From an uncultured Bacilli bacterium (GTDB lineage Bacteria; Bacillota_I; Bacilli_A; RF39; UBA660), in contig CAJUNF010000004.1 in the NCBI GenBank assembly GCA_910587775.1, positions 21,164-51,118 on the forward strand: a stretch of 29,955 nucleotides of DNA. The letters run 5' to 3'. The position numbers and the translations under genes are program-made. The notes beneath the pieces are model-generated. The model was not told the DNA's origin. It saw nothing but the letters and a program-made list of their open reading frames with translations, and made no database searches. Positions 16,460 to 24,822 of the stretch are shown here, piece by piece; position 1 is the first letter of the stretch; the number at the start of each line of letters is the position of its first letter.

Positions 16460-17818
16460 CTATTTTTCACTTGAATAATTAAATAATTTACTAAATTCTT
16501 GCGATGCTTTTTCCATCTCATAATTGATATTTTTAATTGCTTTTTCCATTCTATATTTACTAGGAAATTTTAACATACTATTATTACCTTTAAAATAATT
16601 GTCTAGTACTTGCTTTCTTCTTTCTTTATCAATTCTATTTTCTTTTTTAGAATTTTGATAAGCAATTTCTTGGATTAAATCTTCTATAGTAATATGATCC
16701 AAATTATTTTTATTTTTTACAATAGATGAAATATGATTGTATTTATATAAAGCATGGTTAACAATAGAGTTCAAAATATAATTATCAATATATTCTTCCT
16801 TTTTATTAACAATACTATTATTTTTGATATTACTTTCAATATTATTTTCATTATCAAGTTTTTCAAAATATTTATTTAGTTTATCTAAATCTTCTTTTAT
16901 TTCTTTTCTACAATCACATAAAAGAGATGTATCATCATTTAAAAGATATTTCTTTATTTCTTTAGTTAGTGATTTAATTTCTTTTCCTAATTCATTATTC
17001 TTTATAGAGTTATATTTGATTTTATTAGAACTTTGATTATTGATACTACGATATTCTTTTACAAGTTCTCCTAATTTCATAATCTTTTCCTCTATAAATA
17101 TTTCTTCTACATTTTTAAGAATGAAATTCTTTTCACTAGGATTAAAATAAGATTTTAAATAATCAATATCTTCATTTGTTTTCTTTAATAATGGTGTATA
17201 ATATTTTTCCCTTTCAATAGAAAGTTCTATAAGTCTTTTCAAATGCCTTTGTTCATCTATTGTAATTTTCCCTTTTCTTCGATAATTAACCTTTTTATCA
17301 CAATAAAGATAATTGGGCTTCTTTTCTATAAAGGAGATATGTATATGAGGATGTTTTTTATTTGTATGAATGGAAAATACATAACTCATATTTTTAATAT
17401 CTTTAAAACCACAATATTTCAAAAATTGAGGCATTATTTCTTTTGCCATCTTTTGTTCTAAATCATGGATAGAAATATTTTCAGTAAGGTATTCTGGTTT
17501 AAAACTAATAATACCTTTCCATAAATTAGATTTTTCAATATACTTTTTATAATCTTCTTTAACTCTTTTTATATCCTGCTTTGTTGCATATTTTCCATTT
17601 TCTAAAACAAGGTTAACATTTTCTCCTCTAGTATGTCCCATGTAGTATTCAAACATTCCAACTACTTTCTTTTTAGCATTAGAAAAATAATCAATCATAT
17701 CATCAACATCTTTTAACCTATCTTCTTTATAATTTAAAGAATTATTTTTGTTATCAATACAATTAAGTGCCAAACAATATTTACTTTTAAAAATAACATT
17801 AGGACTTTTTTTATTCAT
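16460..17818 (-). CDS. MobL-type conjugative relaxase
   Basis: Relaxase that nicks oriT and stays bound to the transferred strand. The N-terminus (MNKKSPNVIFKSKYCLAL), the GMFEYYMGHTRG stretch, the LWKGIISFKPEYL segment and above all the HPHIHISFIEKKP metal-binding HxH motif near residue 158 match the MobL family (MOBP-like) of Firmicute plasmids and ICEs. The candidate catalytic tyrosine is among N-terminal residues such as those in FEYYMG; I cannot settle which. The C-terminal 230 residues are a Lys/Asn-rich helical region of unknown role. It follows, and overlaps by 8 bp, a ribbon-helix-helix gene, the usual MobC-relaxase pairing. Length 452 aa, intact. Confidence 0.85.
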   Translation of the reverse strand: MNKKSPNVIFKSKYCLALNCIDNKNNSLNYKEDRLKDVDDMIDYFSNAKKKVVGMFEYYMGHTRGENVNLVLENGKYATKQDIKRVKEDYKKYIEKSNLWKGIISFKPEYLTENISIHDLEQKMAKEIMPQFLKYCGFKDIKNMSYVFSIHTNKKHPHIHISFIEKKPNYLYCDKKVNYRRKGKITIDEQRHLKRLIELSIEREKYYTPLLKKTNEDIDYLKSYFNPSEKNFILKNVEEIFIEEKIMKLGELVKEYRSINNQSSNKIKYNSIKNNELGKEIKSLTKEIKKYLLNDDTSLLCDCRKEIKEDLDKLNKYFEKLDNENNIESNIKNNSIVNKKEEYIDNYILNSIVNHALYKYNHISSIVKNKNNLDHITIEDLIQEIAYQNSKKENRIDKERRKQVLDNYFKGNNSMLKFPSKYRMEKAIKNINYEMEKASQEFSKLFNYSSEK

Positions 17819-18140
17819 GATAATTTTTATTCTTTCCTAAAATCTCATTTAAACATTTATCATCTTTTATATCAGCATTTGATAAATACCCATGATTAGC
17901 AAAATGTTGTGATGATATATTAAAATGTAAATACTGTCTTTTAGATATAGTTTCAATTTGTTTGGAAATTATATCTAATCTTTCATCTAATTCTTTTAAG
18001 AAATTTATTTCTTTAGGTTGATCCATAAACTGTTTTAATATGGAAGCAATAATTTTATTGATAGATGTTTTATTTTCTGTTGCAGTTAAATTAAGTCTAT
18101 CATACATATAATCTTCAATTCTTATAGTTAATTTTTTCAT
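17811..18140 (-). CDS. Ribbon-helix-helix relaxosome accessory protein (MobC-like)
   Basis: 109 aa. Residues 1-45 (MKKLTIRIEDYMYDRLNLTATENKTSINKIIASIL) have the beta strand-helix-helix pattern of RHH DNA-binding proteins; a helical tail (FLKELDERLDIISKQIETISKR) may form a coiled coil. An AAAGGTG site precedes the ATG, and the stop overlaps the relaxase start. By position it probably binds oriT and helps the relaxase, or represses the operon. The family call is by pattern only. Confidence 0.75.
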   Translation of the reverse strand: MKKLTIRIEDYMYDRLNLTATENKTSINKIIASILKQFMDQPKEINFLKELDERLDIISKQIETISKRQYLHFNISSQHFANHGYLSNADIKDDKCLNEILGKNKNYHE

Positions 18141-18150
18141 AAAACACCTT

Positions 18151-18564
18151 TTATTTTAATGATACTGGAAAAATATTTATCTCACTATCATTTATTTGTA
18201 ATAAAAAGTATTTAGAGCAATCGTTTAATTTTTTTTGATTAACTGATTCTATATTTTTACGATTAGATGAGTATGTATATTTATTTTTTGCAACAAAATA
18301 TTCATCTCCATACATTTTATACTTTTTTATCCAAGAACACAATCTTTTTTGTGGAGTTCTTTCATCAAGTATATTCATATCAAAACCTGCACTCTCAAAA
18401 ATTTGTCTAGCAGTTTTCTCTGGATGAGATAATTTTTCATAAATCGCCCAAAGTTTAAATTCTTTTTTATATACAATTTGGCTTTTATTTTTAATGGATA
18501 AAACATTACCACTTTGGAATAATCTTTTTATTTCTTCATCAGTATATACTCGTATTCTACTCAT
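18151..18564 (-). CDS. Helix-turn-helix protein (IS3 OrfA-like HTH domain)
   Basis: 137-aa protein whose middle part (VYKKEFKLWAIYEKLSHPEKTARQIFESAGFD, then LDERTPQKRLCSWIKKYKMYG) matches the HTH module found at the N-terminus of IS3-type transposase OrfA proteins. No transposase catalytic gene or terminal inverted repeats are present, so it looks like a stand-alone DNA-binding protein rather than an insertion sequence. It overlaps the upstream RHH gene by 8 bp (ATGAGTAG) and precedes the MobC-like gene, so it may be part of the relaxosome or a regulator of it. Confidence 0.65.
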   Translation of the reverse strand: MSRIRVYTDEEIKRLFQSGNVLSIKNKSQIVYKKEFKLWAIYEKLSHPEKTARQIFESAGFDMNILDERTPQKRLCSWIKKYKMYGDEYFVAKNKYTYSSNRKNIESVNQKKLNDCSKYFLLQINDSEINIFPVSLK

Positions 18565-18766
18565 TATTTACCACCTCGCTTTTAAGTTTCTTATTTTGTT
18601 CTTCATAATACTTATCAAATTTTTCCATATAAGTTCCATAACCTAATTCAATAATATAAATTAACATTTTATTAAAACTTAAATTATTTTTTATAGCTAA
18701 CAACTCTATTCTCGTTTTTAAATTATTATCAATTCTTAAAGTTGTTCTAATTAAACCTCTTATCAT
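18557..18766 (-). CDS. Small ribbon-helix-helix protein
   Basis: 69 aa. LIRTTLRIDNNLKTRIELLAIKNNLSFNKMLIYII is a standard Arc/CopG-type strand plus two helices, followed by an acidic and basic tail. A GGAGG site stands 4 nt before the ATG. It is the first gene after the repeat-rich gap at 18790-19038, a good position for an autoregulator or an oriT-binding accessory protein. It is a second RHH protein, distinct from the one beside the relaxase. Confidence 0.75.
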   Translation of the reverse strand: MIRGLIRTTLRIDNNLKTRIELLAIKNNLSFNKMLIYIIELGYGTYMEKFDKYYEEQNKKLKSEVVNNE

Positions 18767-18789
18767 AAAACCTCCATTTCTAATAATGA

Positions 18790-19038
18790 ATGGTAGCCAC
18801 TTTCCACATTTTCAATGTGTTTTCTTAATAAAAATATTGCATATTTTTAATGAGCATAAGGGAATCGACACCACTAACTTAATTTTTTTCTATAAAACCA
18901 AGCATAAACAGTGGTGTCTTACTTTTTTTGCACTTGCAAAAAAGACCACTTCTTGTGGGGAAAGTGGCTACCTTAGTTGTTTTTTATCATTTATTTTAAC
19001 CTTTTTTGATGGTCACATCTTATGGGGAAAGTGGCTAC
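18790..19038. other. Candidate origin of transfer (oriT), repeat-rich intergenic region
   Basis: About 250 bp without a convincing gene, directly upstream of the relaxase operon. It holds three copies of GGAAAGTGGCTAC: two direct copies at 18957-18971 and 19024-19038 and one inverted at 18793-18805. Inverted repeats include CACATT-ttc-AATGTG (18805-18819), GACACCACT/AGTGGTGTC (18867-18875 and 18910-18918) and TTTTTTGC-actt-GCAAAAAA near 18925-18944. Clustered repeats beside mobilisation genes are the usual signature of an oriT. The nick site is not identified. A 97-codon plus-strand frame across it has no coding features. Confidence 0.55.
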
Positions 19039-19971
19039 TTACTTATTTATCGCTTTTAAAAGCGCTTCTTTCGTATTAAAACCAGGTGGAATATAACTAT
19101 TATCTGGTTCTTTTGTTAAAGTAAAATTAATAAATTTCATACCATCTAATAACGTTCCATTTTCCTCTTGAACTTGATAATGTAAATGATTTCCTGTAGA
19201 ATGACCTGTTGTTCCAACAGAAGCAACTTCTGTCCAATGACTTACCTGATCTCCCACATGAACTTTTGCACTATTTGGATAAAGATGAGCAAATACTACG
19301 TCATAATTTTCTGAATATTCATTCCTACATCTTATAGTTATTGTATTACCTATTGCGTTTCCACTTTGATCATATGGAATATTTTCACTTTGCGTATAGT
19401 TCACTTTTGTTACAATCCCATTGCAAACTGAATATACAGGCGTTTGTGCTGGGACTGCAAAGTCCCAACCATTATGAACATTATTTATTCCATAAATAAT
19501 ACGTTGCTCATTAAAGAAACTTGTAACTGTAAATGAAGAAACGTTTAAAGGAAAATTAAATAAGTTTGTTCCTACTCTTAAGTATTCTTCATTTTCCTGT
19601 AAAGTAGTGTTCATACAAGCTATCATATTTTTTACTCGTAAATCCTCACAAACATTAGAAACTTCTTTTACAATTTTCAATTCAATATTTTGATTCATTT
19701 CATACAATGTATCTATTGTGAAACTATTATTTTCTAAATAAAAATATAAAATTCGTTGTAAGGGAACATATCCATTCTTTAAATGCTTGTTGACTGTTTC
19801 TAAATAAGAACTTGCATAGTCTGCATTATTCATTATTTTTTCCTTTGTTAATTTAGCACCAAAAAAATCAAATAACATTAATACACATATCAAAATGATG
19901 AAAAAGAAAGAGACAACAAAAACAAAACTAACTCCAAATATTCCTATAAATAATTTGTGATTCCTTTTCAT
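19039..19971 (-). CDS. Membrane-anchored M23 metallopeptidase (cell-wall hydrolase of the mating channel)
   Basis: 310 aa with one N-terminal membrane segment (residues 9-34), a helical middle, and a C-terminal LytM/M23 domain. The zinc-site pattern is complete: HNGWD near 166, FAHLY near 229 and HLHYQV near 263, with the typical GxxGxSTGNHLH stretch. It should cut peptidoglycan cross-bridges so that the channel can pass the wall. Related ICE enzymes often carry an additional transglycosylase domain; here residues 50-140 have no obvious lysozyme signature. It is the last gene of the mating-channel operon and its stop touches the repeat at 19024-19038. The ribosome binding site is weak, so translation may depend on the gene upstream. 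Confidence 0.88.
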   Translation of the reverse strand: MKRNHKLFIGIFGVSFVFVVSFFFIILICVLMLFDFFGAKLTKEKIMNNADYASSYLETVNKHLKNGYVPLQRILYFYLENNSFTIDTLYEMNQNIELKIVKEVSNVCEDLRVKNMIACMNTTLQENEEYLRVGTNLFNFPLNVSSFTVTSFFNEQRIIYGINNVHNGWDFAVPAQTPVYSVCNGIVTKVNYTQSENIPYDQSGNAIGNTITIRCRNEYSENYDVVFAHLYPNSAKVHVGDQVSHWTEVASVGTTGHSTGNHLHYQVQEENGTLLDGMKFINFTLTKEPDNSYIPPGFNTKEALLKAINK

Positions 19972-19973
19972 TA

Positions 19974-20159
19974 CTATTTGTATCTTTGGAAGATAGAATA
20001 ATAATATCTATTTCCTCTTAGTAAAATTTTGATTAATACATTTCTAGGAATTAAATCGAGCATAAAATCCATAAAAGATTCATTGGGATCTTCAAATTCT
20101 TCTTGATAAATCTCTTTAAAACGTAATTTCAATTGTTTATCATCAAGTTTTCTTATCAT
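19974..20159 (-). CDS. Small hypothetical protein, 61 aa, between VirB4 and the M23 peptidase
   Basis: Start overlaps the virB4 stop (ATGATAA), so it is translationally coupled, and it ends 3 bp before the peptidase start. The protein is charged at the N-terminus (MIRKLDDKQLKLRFKEIYQEEFEDP) with a more hydrophobic basic end (IPRNVLIKILLRGNRYYYSIF). No family recognised. Its fixed place inside the channel operon suggests a structural accessory role. Confidence 0.6.
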   Translation of the reverse strand: MIRKLDDKQLKLRFKEIYQEEFEDPNESFMDFMLDLIPRNVLIKILLRGNRYYYSIFQRYK

Positions 20160-22660
20160 ACTTCTTGTTCCTCTCCCATCATTTCCAATTCCATAGGTGT
20201 TGCCAAAATTTTAATACGAATTCTTTTTTTGGAATCAACTGTCAGCAAAAATTCTCCCATTTCTGCTTGCATTAAAAACTCTTTTTGGGTATCTGTTAAT
20301 GGATTCTGATAAAATAAATTTAAATATGTTGTCAAATCATCTTCTTTTAACATTCCTACAAGTTGATACTGACAATTATTAAATATTGCCGTAGCACTAC
20401 GAACGGATTCATTATCACCTAAAAAATCATGGATACTTTGAGTTGCTGGAATAAAAGCACCATGATATTTTCTTATTCTTCTAGCAATTTGTTCAAAAGT
20501 TAAAATTACATCACTATCAGTATTTTTAAGATATAAATGAAACTCATCCACTACAACCATAATATTTTTTAATTTTTTCGGTTCTTTTTCTCTATCATTT
20601 ATTATCTTATTACTAACAATAATATTGTTCAGATAAGTTAATAAATTAACTAATTGAGTCGTAATAATTCTTTTGTTTTTACTATATAATAGATCCTTTA
20701 CATTGAATGCTATAAGATCCGATTCAAGATTTACAGAAGTATACCCGTTAAAAAGCATTGCATCCGTTCCTACTTTGAAACGATCCAGTAGAATTTCCAA
20801 TTTATCTACTATTTTCAATTGCTCTGGATTTGTTATCATATTTCGATAATCAGGTACAAAATCTATTAAGTCACTAAAAATAGGATAATCTTTATTTTCT
20901 AATTTTTCTAAACTGGAGATTTTTGTATTTTGAGTAATCCCAAAATTTTTATATAACTTTTCAATCATATCTAACATTACCACTACTTCACTCTCTTGAA
21001 TTTGTTCAAAAGCACATTTGATAAATGTTTCTAAAGAACCTAGATGTTTTGCTAACGGGCAATCTTCATAATTTATATTATCTATTGTATCATCATTTTT
21101 TTGTTCTAAATCACTTGGTAAAAATCGAACTTGTAATGGATTTATAATTCCACCACTTGAAGAATATAAATCAATATATTCTCCATGATTTTCTTTTACT
21201 AGATCTTGATATTCCCCTTCAGCATCAAAGAGAATAGCTCGATTACCACGATTAATTTCGTTAATAATCATCTTTTTTAAGGTAAAACTTTTCCCTCCAC
21301 CAGTTGAAGCAATAATAGCTAAATTACTTGATGGTCTAGTTTTATCTTTATAAAACATATCAAATATAATAGGAAGTCCTGTATGAATGTCAGTTCCCAA
21401 CATAAAACCAGTGGAATCATTAAAGTGTGTAATTGTTAATGGAAAAGATGCTGCAAGAGTTAAACTTGGAAGATAGTTATGGTAATCTTCAAAACCTGTT
21501 TTATTAATATCAAATGCTTGCCAAGCTTCATATTGTCTCATACATGGAACATCCAATTTAATATGATAAACATCTGCTATCTTTTTTAATTCCTTAATTT
21601 TATCCTCTCGTTGTTTTTTATCTCCGTCAATCACAATAATACAATCAACTTCTTTTATCTTTTCGTCTCCGTTTTTTATTTGTGTCATAAGTACTCGGAA
21701 ATTTTCTTTCTCTGTATCCATTTCAGTTGCATCCGATAATTTTCTTGTTGTAGTTCTTTCTGAAAGTAAAAACTCATAATTGCTATCAAGTCTTTTAATT
21801 AACTCATCAGTTGGAATCGTATCGTTGATGTGAATACAACTACGAGTTCCTGGAACATTAAAAAGTTCTTCAAAAAATAATTCCTCGATAAATGGTGGAA
21901 TCTTTTTTATGGTCACTATCTGCACTTCTTTATAATCTAATTTTAAGTATCCCATACATTCATTCACAAAAAAAGGTGAGATTAATTCTGCCAAATCATA
22001 CCACAGAAGCTGTTCAATATTTGTATTAGTCATGTATAAATTTATTAAAAACTGATATATTTCTAGCTTGTTAATCATTTTTTTAATATTTAGTTTAGGA
22101 GTCATATTACTACATTGAATTTCTATCTCGCTTGTAATATGGTCTAATATTTTATCATTATCACTAATCACTACAAAGTAATATCTGCTTGTAGTAGTTA
22201 GATGTTCTTTTTCTAAAATCTCTAATCGTTCACATCTTTCTTTTAAAAACGTGACTTTTTCTTCATCATCAATAAACTCTTCAATGAGATGATTATAATA
22301 ATCTTTATTTGCATTCAAATCAATTACATCATCTAATTTATAAATACGCAAATTTAAGTCTCTCAATTGATATAAAAATTTTAATTGACTAAAAAAGTTC
22401 TTTTTTTGTTTATTAGACGTTAAAGATAAATCAATTGCATCTACAGAATATATATTAGCACATTGTCCAGTTTTTAATTGAAGTATACCTGAATTCAATA
22501 CTTTTTCTACATTAGAAAATGACTGAGAATTCTTATATTTATTTTTTAGTACCTTTTTAGAAATATAAGTGGAATCTTTTTTTGCTTTTTGCTGTATAAA
22601 AGAAGATACTATTTTTTCTTCTTTCTTTGTTTTTTCATTTTCCTTATTTTTTTTCAACAA
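20156..22660 (-). CDS. virB4: VirB4-type conjugation ATPase
   Basis: Main motor ATPase of the mating channel. Walker A (ASTGGGKSFTLKK) is near residue 454 and Walker B (VVVDEFHLYL) near 704; AFIPATQSIHDFL and NCQYQLVGML downstream are also typical. The start is set at a TTG at 22660 because GGAG stands 7 nt upstream; the longer frame to an ATG at 22693 would overlap the PrgI-like gene by 50 bp and lacks a ribosome binding site. A second TTG at 22657 is equally possible. About 834 aa, normal for VirB4/TcpF-class proteins of Firmicute ICEs. It overlaps both neighbours by a few bases. Intact. Confidence 0.93.
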   Translation of the reverse strand: MLKKNKENEKTKKEEKIVSSFIQQKAKKDSTYISKKVLKNKYKNSQSFSNVEKVLNSGILQLKTGQCANIYSVDAIDLSLTSNKQKKNFFSQLKFLYQLRDLNLRIYKLDDVIDLNANKDYYNHLIEEFIDDEEKVTFLKERCERLEILEKEHLTTTSRYYFVVISDNDKILDHITSEIEIQCSNMTPKLNIKKMINKLEIYQFLINLYMTNTNIEQLLWYDLAELISPFFVNECMGYLKLDYKEVQIVTIKKIPPFIEELFFEELFNVPGTRSCIHINDTIPTDELIKRLDSNYEFLLSERTTTRKLSDATEMDTEKENFRVLMTQIKNGDEKIKEVDCIIVIDGDKKQREDKIKELKKIADVYHIKLDVPCMRQYEAWQAFDINKTGFEDYHNYLPSLTLAASFPLTITHFNDSTGFMLGTDIHTGLPIIFDMFYKDKTRPSSNLAIIASTGGGKSFTLKKMIINEINRGNRAILFDAEGEYQDLVKENHGEYIDLYSSSGGIINPLQVRFLPSDLEQKNDDTIDNINYEDCPLAKHLGSLETFIKCAFEQIQESEVVVMLDMIEKLYKNFGITQNTKISSLEKLENKDYPIFSDLIDFVPDYRNMITNPEQLKIVDKLEILLDRFKVGTDAMLFNGYTSVNLESDLIAFNVKDLLYSKNKRIITTQLVNLLTYLNNIIVSNKIINDREKEPKKLKNIMVVVDEFHLYLKNTDSDVILTFEQIARRIRKYHGAFIPATQSIHDFLGDNESVRSATAIFNNCQYQLVGMLKEDDLTTYLNLFYQNPLTDTQKEFLMQAEMGEFLLTVDSKKRIRIKILATPMELEMMGEEQEV

Positions 22661-22943
22661 AATCACACTCCTTTGTTGTATTTTGATATACATATATTTT
22701 TTGTCTTATTAAAAATTGAAATATCAACAGAATTACTTTATACATTCTATTTTTCTTTCCTACATTAATAGGAAGTAAAGAAAAAATGCTAAGTAATAAA
22801 AAAACTATAGATGGCATCTTCCATGGAGTAAAGCAAAAGAAAATAATAAATAGTATAATTACTGGAAAAGCAAGAAAAATATCTGATATTTCAATTCCTT
22901 TAAATCCAAAGTTTCTTTTAATTGATTTTAATGTAATATACAT
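22644..22943 (-). CDS. PrgI-family membrane protein (VirB3-like)
   Basis: The start is placed at 22943, where GGAGG precedes the ATG; the longer frame runs into the virB6 gene. The 99-aa protein has a positively charged start (MYITLKSIKRNFGFKGIEISDIF), two membrane helices (residues about 25-42 and 45-65) and a basic tail (RQKIYVYQN), which is the PrgI layout. PrgI proteins stand before VirB4 in Gram-positive conjugation operons and are considered VirB3 counterparts. The stop overlaps the VirB4 start. Confidence 0.85.
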   Translation of the reverse strand: MYITLKSIKRNFGFKGIEISDIFLAFPVIILFIIFFCFTPWKMPSIVFLLLSIFSLLPINVGKKNRMYKVILLIFQFLIRQKIYVYQNTTKECDFVEKK

Positions 22944-22956
22944 AAGGTAACACCTC

Positions 22957-24347
22957 CTAAATTTTGTTTTTTCTATGCCTATAATAAGATGTATTATAAC
23001 TAGAACGTGGGATGACTTTCTTGACGGCATTATTTAAACTGTTAGTACCAAAATTCATTATTTCATCACTTGCACTGAATTTATTGAAAGAACTTTTATT
23101 TTGTATTTTTTGACCTGACATCCACATTTTAGTTCCCATTGCTTTTGCTACTCTTTGGGATCGTGTAGGAGTTTCTGTAGTCTCTGGATTAATAGTTCCA
23201 TAAGTTCCTAAAGCCATTCCAGTTCGCGACAAAGCTTCTGAACCTACTATTTTTCCTGCTTTCATAGTTGCTCCAGTTGCAAGTAAACCTCCTCCAACTG
23301 TAGCTCCTGTTCCAATGGTTGCTCCAATTCCAGCCATTTTACCATAACCCATTAAAGACATTAATTGTTCTCTTCCACTTGCTGCGCTAACATTAGAACC
23401 TATAAACCTATTGATAACTTGACTTCCTGTCATAATAAATGTTGCACATCCTAAATACAATAAAGTTTTAGTTGTAATGTCCATAAATGAATTGGAAAAG
23501 AAAGTTGTATCATTTACTTGTTGCATAACCATTACACCTAATGTGACAACAAGCATGACTACTGCACTTTGTAATGTTAATGATACGAGCTGTTCCATAA
23601 CTGCTCCTCTTCTTTGTTTATTACAAATACTAGTTGCAAAAACAATAGGAGCAATAGAAAACAAGAATAAAAATTCAATTTGCCTTCTACCTAACATAAT
23701 GCCAGCAAAAAATAAACTATAAAGAAAATATCCACCACATAATAATGCCATAAGCCAATTTATTTCATACTTATAGTCTTTCTCATCAGCAAAAATAATT
23801 TTAGCTTTTGTTACATATTTTGATAGATATAATTCATCACGATCAAATGAGCCATCTTTTACAGTATCTGTAATACTTTTAGATTCATCAAATTTATCAC
23901 TATTCTTATAGCTATTCTTATAAGAAATAAACATTGTCAGCATAGTATTACTCATTGTAGCATTGTTACTACTTTCAAAAATATTGCTAGTATAATTAGA
24001 AAGTGATATGGAAAAATTAGAAACTTGAACAAATAAAAATGTGGAAAGCATAATAAGCGAACCACATTTTGTTATTTCTATCACAATAGTTTTAAAAGTT
24101 GTTTCCTCCTCTGGATCTAAGAGTTTATTTATAAATTTCCATATAATAAATAAAGCAAATAAAGTCACAGATATTACCATTGTCCCTGAATAAAAATTTC
24201 TAAATGCTTGATTATCAGAAATTGAATTGATTATATCAAAAGCATTTAATTTTTGATAATCGATAAAAGAGCATCTATTAAATTATATATAAAAGTGACT
24301 AAATACCAACCTAGTGTCCTTAATAAATCAAATACTTTTAACATCAT
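22957..24347 (-). CDS. VirB6/TrbL-like channel membrane protein, frameshifted near its N-terminus
   Basis: Polytopic inner-membrane channel component. The gene begins at the double ATG 24347/24344 after an AGGTG site with MLKVFDLLRTLGWYLV, FIYNLIDALLSIIK; at a run of five A (24250-24254) the frame hits TAA, while the -1 frame continues KLNAFDIINSISDN... into the 407-codon open frame. That frame holds membrane helices near codons 2-16, 40-58, 150-170, 180-200 and 210-235, and a Gly/Ala-rich cytoplasmic tail (GATIGTGATVGGGLL). Restoring one A gives a continuous protein of about 463 aa. An ATG at 24180 could start a shortened form, but it lacks the first membrane segment and a ribosome binding site. 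The gene lies between the pilin-like and PrgI genes, as expected for VirB6. Confidence 0.85.
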
Positions 24348-24356
24348 AAGAAACAC

Positions 24357-24638
24357 CTATGTAAATAATCTTATGATTATATTGACCAATGAAATTGCTA
24401 AAATGATACCAAATATTCCTAATATTGTTTGCGAAATCCTTGTTTTAACTCTTGGTTTTTGGTCAACATCGACAACTGCATACATGATAAAACTAATTAC
24501 TAAAGCAACACCAGCAAGTGAAATGCCTACTGCCAATGCCCAATCCGTAATTTGTTTAATAACTTTTAAAATAGTATCAACATTATATGTACCTCCTTCT
24601 AATTGCTGAATTGCTAAAACATTTAATAAACCTTTCAT
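24357..24638 (-). CDS. VirB2/pilin-like small membrane protein
   Basis: The start is placed at 24638, with AAAGGA 7 nt before the ATG; a longer frame to 24701 would read through a terminator. The 93-aa protein has a short amphipathic start (MKGLLNVLAIQQLEGG), then two membrane helices (residues about 33-55 and 68-90) separated by a polar loop (DVDQKPRVKTR), the pattern of VirB2/TrbC-type pilins and of the small proteins that open Firmicute ICE channel operons. It is the first gene after the leader and terminator region. Confidence 0.75.
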   Translation of the reverse strand: MKGLLNVLAIQQLEGGTYNVDTILKVIKQITDWALAVGISLAGVALVISFIMYAVVDVDQKPRVKTRISQTILGIFGIILAISLVNIIIRLFT

Positions 24639-24670
24639 TGTATCATCCTTTCTTTTGACTAAAAAAGCCC

Positions 24671-24726
24671 AAAAAAAAAGAACTGTGCAATTACTAATCA
24701 AAAAATGATTAATAACTACACAGTTC
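24671..24726 (-). terminator. Strong intrinsic terminator ahead of the mating-channel operon
   Basis: Minus-strand GAACTGTG...CACAGTTC (24719-24726 with 24680-24687) with an inner TTAATCA/TGATTA stem forms a long hairpin followed by nine T (24671-24679). It lies between the 24823-25494 gene and the pilin-like gene, so it must be bypassed or re-initiated past to express the channel operon. Confidence 0.85.
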
Positions 24727-24822
24727 CAATGAGCGACACTTATCCTTTGGAAAATAAGTAAACTACACTGTAATAAGTGTAGCTATCAATCAAGTTTTCA
24801 AAGAACACACAACAATTCTTTT
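24727..24822 (-). promoter_or_regulatory. Structured leader with boxA-like element and mutually exclusive hairpins
   Basis: On the minus strand GTTCTTTGAA (24797-24806) resembles the boxA antitermination element. Next, CTACACT/AGTGTAG (24776-24782 with 24763-24769) and ACTTAT/ATAAGT (24754-24759 with 24738-24743) can form two hairpins. Alternatively ACACTTAT/ATAAGTGT (24773-24780 with 24736-24743) forms one that excludes both. The terminator at 24671-24726 follows at once. This is the layout of an attenuator; the signal is unknown. Confidence 0.5.

Noticed and set aside
18151..18564. IS3-family insertion sequence
   Set aside because: Only an OrfA-like HTH module is present; there is no DDE transposase frame, no terminal inverted repeats and the gene is embedded in the mobilisation operon.
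18793..19038. CRISPR array from the three GGAAAGTGGCTAC boxes
   Set aside because: Boxes are only 13-15 bp, one is inverted, spacing is irregular and no cas genes are near.
18786..19079. 97-codon plus-strand frame across the intergenic gap before the relaxase operon
   Set aside because: It lies over repeats and hairpins, has no ribosome binding site, is on the opposite strand to every other gene and runs into the peptidase gene; the composition does not look like a protein.
24757..24800. 17-codon leader peptide starting at TTG in the channel-operon leader
   Set aside because: The frame is open, but no ribosome binding site precedes the TTG and it shows no run of diagnostic codons; too weak to list.
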